DNA from: Pseudooceanicola nanhaiensis DSM 18065
GTDB lineage: Bacteria > Pseudomonadota > Alphaproteobacteria > Rhodobacterales > Rhodobacteraceae
Assembly (NCBI RefSeq): GCF_000688295.1
Contig: NZ_JHZF01000011.1
Coordinates: 1,644,288 to 1,708,287, forward strand
Direction of reading: 5' to 3'
DNA: 64,000 nucleotides
A program made the translations under genes and the position numbers. Below are positions 62,856-64,000 of the stretch, in pieces; position 1 is the first letter of the stretch; the number at the start of each line of letters is the position of its first letter. The notes beneath the pieces were generated by a model. It was not told the DNA's origin. It searched no databases and was given only the letters and a program-made list of their open reading frames with translations.

Positions 62856-63809
62856 ATGCGCCTGCTGCTCCTCCTTGTCCTGATCGCCTCCCCCCTCGCC
62901 GCAGAGCCCCCGCGCCTTGCCCTGCCCGTCGATTGCACGTTGGGAGAGACCTGCCACATCCAGTCCTACGTCGACATCGACCCGACCGATGGCGCGCTCG
63001 ACCATGCCTGCGGGACCCTCAGCTACGACACCCACAAGGGCACGGATTTCGCCCTGCCCGACCTCGCGGCGATGGTGGCGGGCGTGAGCGTGCTGGCGGC
63101 CGCTCCGGGCCGGGTGCGGGCGGTGCGCGACGGGATGGCGGACGTGCTCTATACCGAGGCGGAGGATCTCGGCGGGCAGGATTGCGGCAACGGCGTCGTC
63201 ATCGCCCACCCGGACAGCTGGGAAACGCAGTATTGCCACCTCCGGCAGGGCTCCGTCGCGGTCCGCGAGGGTCAGGAGGTCGAGGCCGGGACGCGGCTCG
63301 GGCGCATCGGCCTGTCGGGCCGGACGCAGTTCCCGCACCTGCACCTGTCCGTCCGCCACGAGGGCCGCGTGATCGACCCCTTCGCCCCCGATGCCGCCCC
63401 CGGGCAATGCGGCGCGCCGGGCGAGAGCCTGTTCGAGACGACCCTTCCCTACCGGTCCGGCGGCCTGATCGCCGCGGGCTTTGCCGAGGCGGTGCCGGAC
63501 TATGCCGCGATCAAGGCCGGCACCGCCGCCGCGCCCGCGCTCGGGGCGAAGGGACCGGCACTGGTCATCTGGGGATTCGCCTATGGCAGCCGACCCGGCG
63601 ACGTGATGCGGCTGACGATCACCCAGCCCGACGGCACGACCTACCTGAGCACCGAGGCCGGGATCGACCGCCAGCAGGCGCAGTATTTCCGCGCCGCCGG
63701 CAAGCGCATCCGGCGCGGGCTGCGGCCCGGCAGATACGCGGGGACCGTCACGCTGCTGCGCGACGGGCGGCCCTACGACAGCCGCGAGACCGCGGTCATC
63801 GTGAGGTGA
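62856..63809 (+). CDS. M23-family metallopeptidase (LytM-type), exported
   Basis: This 317-residue protein has a signal peptide MRLLLLLVLIASPLAAEPPR with cleavage after AA at about residue 16. The peptidase domain contains SYDTHKGTDFALPD (first metal ligands His and Asp) and QFPHLHLSVRHEG (H-x-H ligand pair), plus DCGNGVVIAHPDSWETQYCH. M23 enzymes cut peptide bridges of peptidoglycan or other glycine-rich peptides. The C-terminal 120 residues form a second, beta-rich domain (VIWGFAYGSRPGDVMRLTIT) that I do not recognise. Confidence 0.9.
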   Translation: MRLLLLLVLIASPLAAEPPRLALPVDCTLGETCHIQSYVDIDPTDGALDHACGTLSYDTHKGTDFALPDLAAMVAGVSVLAAAPGRVRAVRDGMADVLYTEAEDLGGQDCGNGVVIAHPDSWETQYCHLRQGSVAVREGQEVEAGTRLGRIGLSGRTQFPHLHLSVRHEGRVIDPFAPDAAPGQCGAPGESLFETTLPYRSGGLIAAGFAEAVPDYAAIKAGTAAAPALGAKGPALVIWGFAYGSRPGDVMRLTITQPDGTTYLSTEAGIDRQQAQYFRAAGKRIRRGLRPGRYAGTVTLLRDGRPYDSRETAVIVR

Positions 63810-64000
63810 TCAGCGCTCGGTCAGCTTGAGCTCGATCCGCCGGTTCTGCGCGCGGGCCTCCGGGCTGTCGCCCTCGGCGAGCGGCTGGTACTGGCCGAAA
63901 CCGTTGGCCGACAGCCGCTCGGGCGGCAGGCCCAGCACGTCGGACATGTAGCGCACGACCGAGAGGGCCCGCGCCTGGCTGAGCTCCCAGTTGTCGGCGA
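63810..64000 (-). CDS. OmpA-family C-terminal domain (5' part outside window)
   Basis: This is the last 62 codons of a leftward gene, ending at TGA 63810-63812. The sequence runs from NWELSQARALSVVRYMSDVL through ERLSANGFGQYQPLA and ends EARAQNRRIELKLTER. NWELSxARA, the G-F/Y-G-x-x-x-P segment and the R-x-x-N-R-R-I-E ending are the peptidoglycan-binding OmpA/MotB fold. It may be the end of an OmpA-like outer-membrane protein or a MotB-like protein; which of the two cannot be told from the visible part. Confidence 0.85.
   Translation of the reverse strand, partial: ADNWELSQARALSVVRYMSDVLGLPPERLSANGFGQYQPLAEGDSPEARAQNRRIELKLTER

Overview
The window is high-GC chromosomal DNA from an alphaproteobacterium, most probably a Rhodobacteraceae (roseobacter or Rhodobacter-like) member. 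The pointers are the separate five-gene F1 ATP synthase operon atpHAGDC, the DUF1150/Hsp20 pair, a Hint-domain protein of the type common in this family, the lgt-MidA-pgeF operon, a bifunctional ATP sulfurylase/APS kinase, and the recurring intergenic element described below. It is densely packed with ordinary core genes. I see no rRNA, tRNA, CRISPR array, insertion sequence, prophage or plasmid marker.

Layout. 1-5.1 kb: DUF1203 fragment, nuclease-like protein, aspS, a cyclopropane fatty acid synthase and an exported 14-residue-repeat protein. 5.2-13.1 kb: carB, a 28-residue lipoprotein, thymidine kinase, a lipoprotein hydrolase, then a leftward operon ybjN-like/proC/csaA-like/2-hydroxyacid dehydrogenase. 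13.4-20.9 kb: a large chemoreceptor, ubiK, the lgt-MidA-pgeF operon, a 46-residue basic protein, a Hint-domain protein and an Lrp-type regulator. 21.1-25.5 kb: trxB, an unusual in-frame joining of a winged-helix domain to ATP sulfurylase/APS kinase, and an SPFH protein. 25.6-34.9 kb: PhzF-like protein, DUF1150/Hsp20 with a heat-shock promoter, purEK, a PhnM-like hydrolase, GNAT, groESL with a CIRCE operator, YihY and a cold-shock protein. 35-48.5 kb: mixed metabolic genes including ppaC, ribF, threonine aldolase and prs. 48.7-53.3 kb: a TRAP transporter with two paralogous binding proteins. 53.4-58.4 kb: atpHAGDC. 58.6-64 kb: methyltransferase, GloB-like hydrolase, clpA, an M23 peptidase and an OmpA-type C-terminus.

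The points most worth attention are these. (1) A MarR/EPS-type winged helix is read in frame into the sulfate-activating enzyme, which keeps its own internal ribosome binding site, and a 14-bp inverted repeat lies just upstream. (2) A dispersed intergenic element of about 95-105 bp occurs in three copies; it has a conserved head followed by two hairpins whose stem sequences differ between copies while pairing is kept. (3) The hsp20 leader combines an RpoH-like promoter with a possible RNA thermometer. (4) Several small or atypical proteins are present: a 28-residue lipoprotein, a tandem-repeat exported protein, an SDR lacking the YxxxK pair, a Hint domain without its nucleophile, and a chemoreceptor with a duplicated sensor module. 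All assignments come from reading the sequence; no database search was possible.
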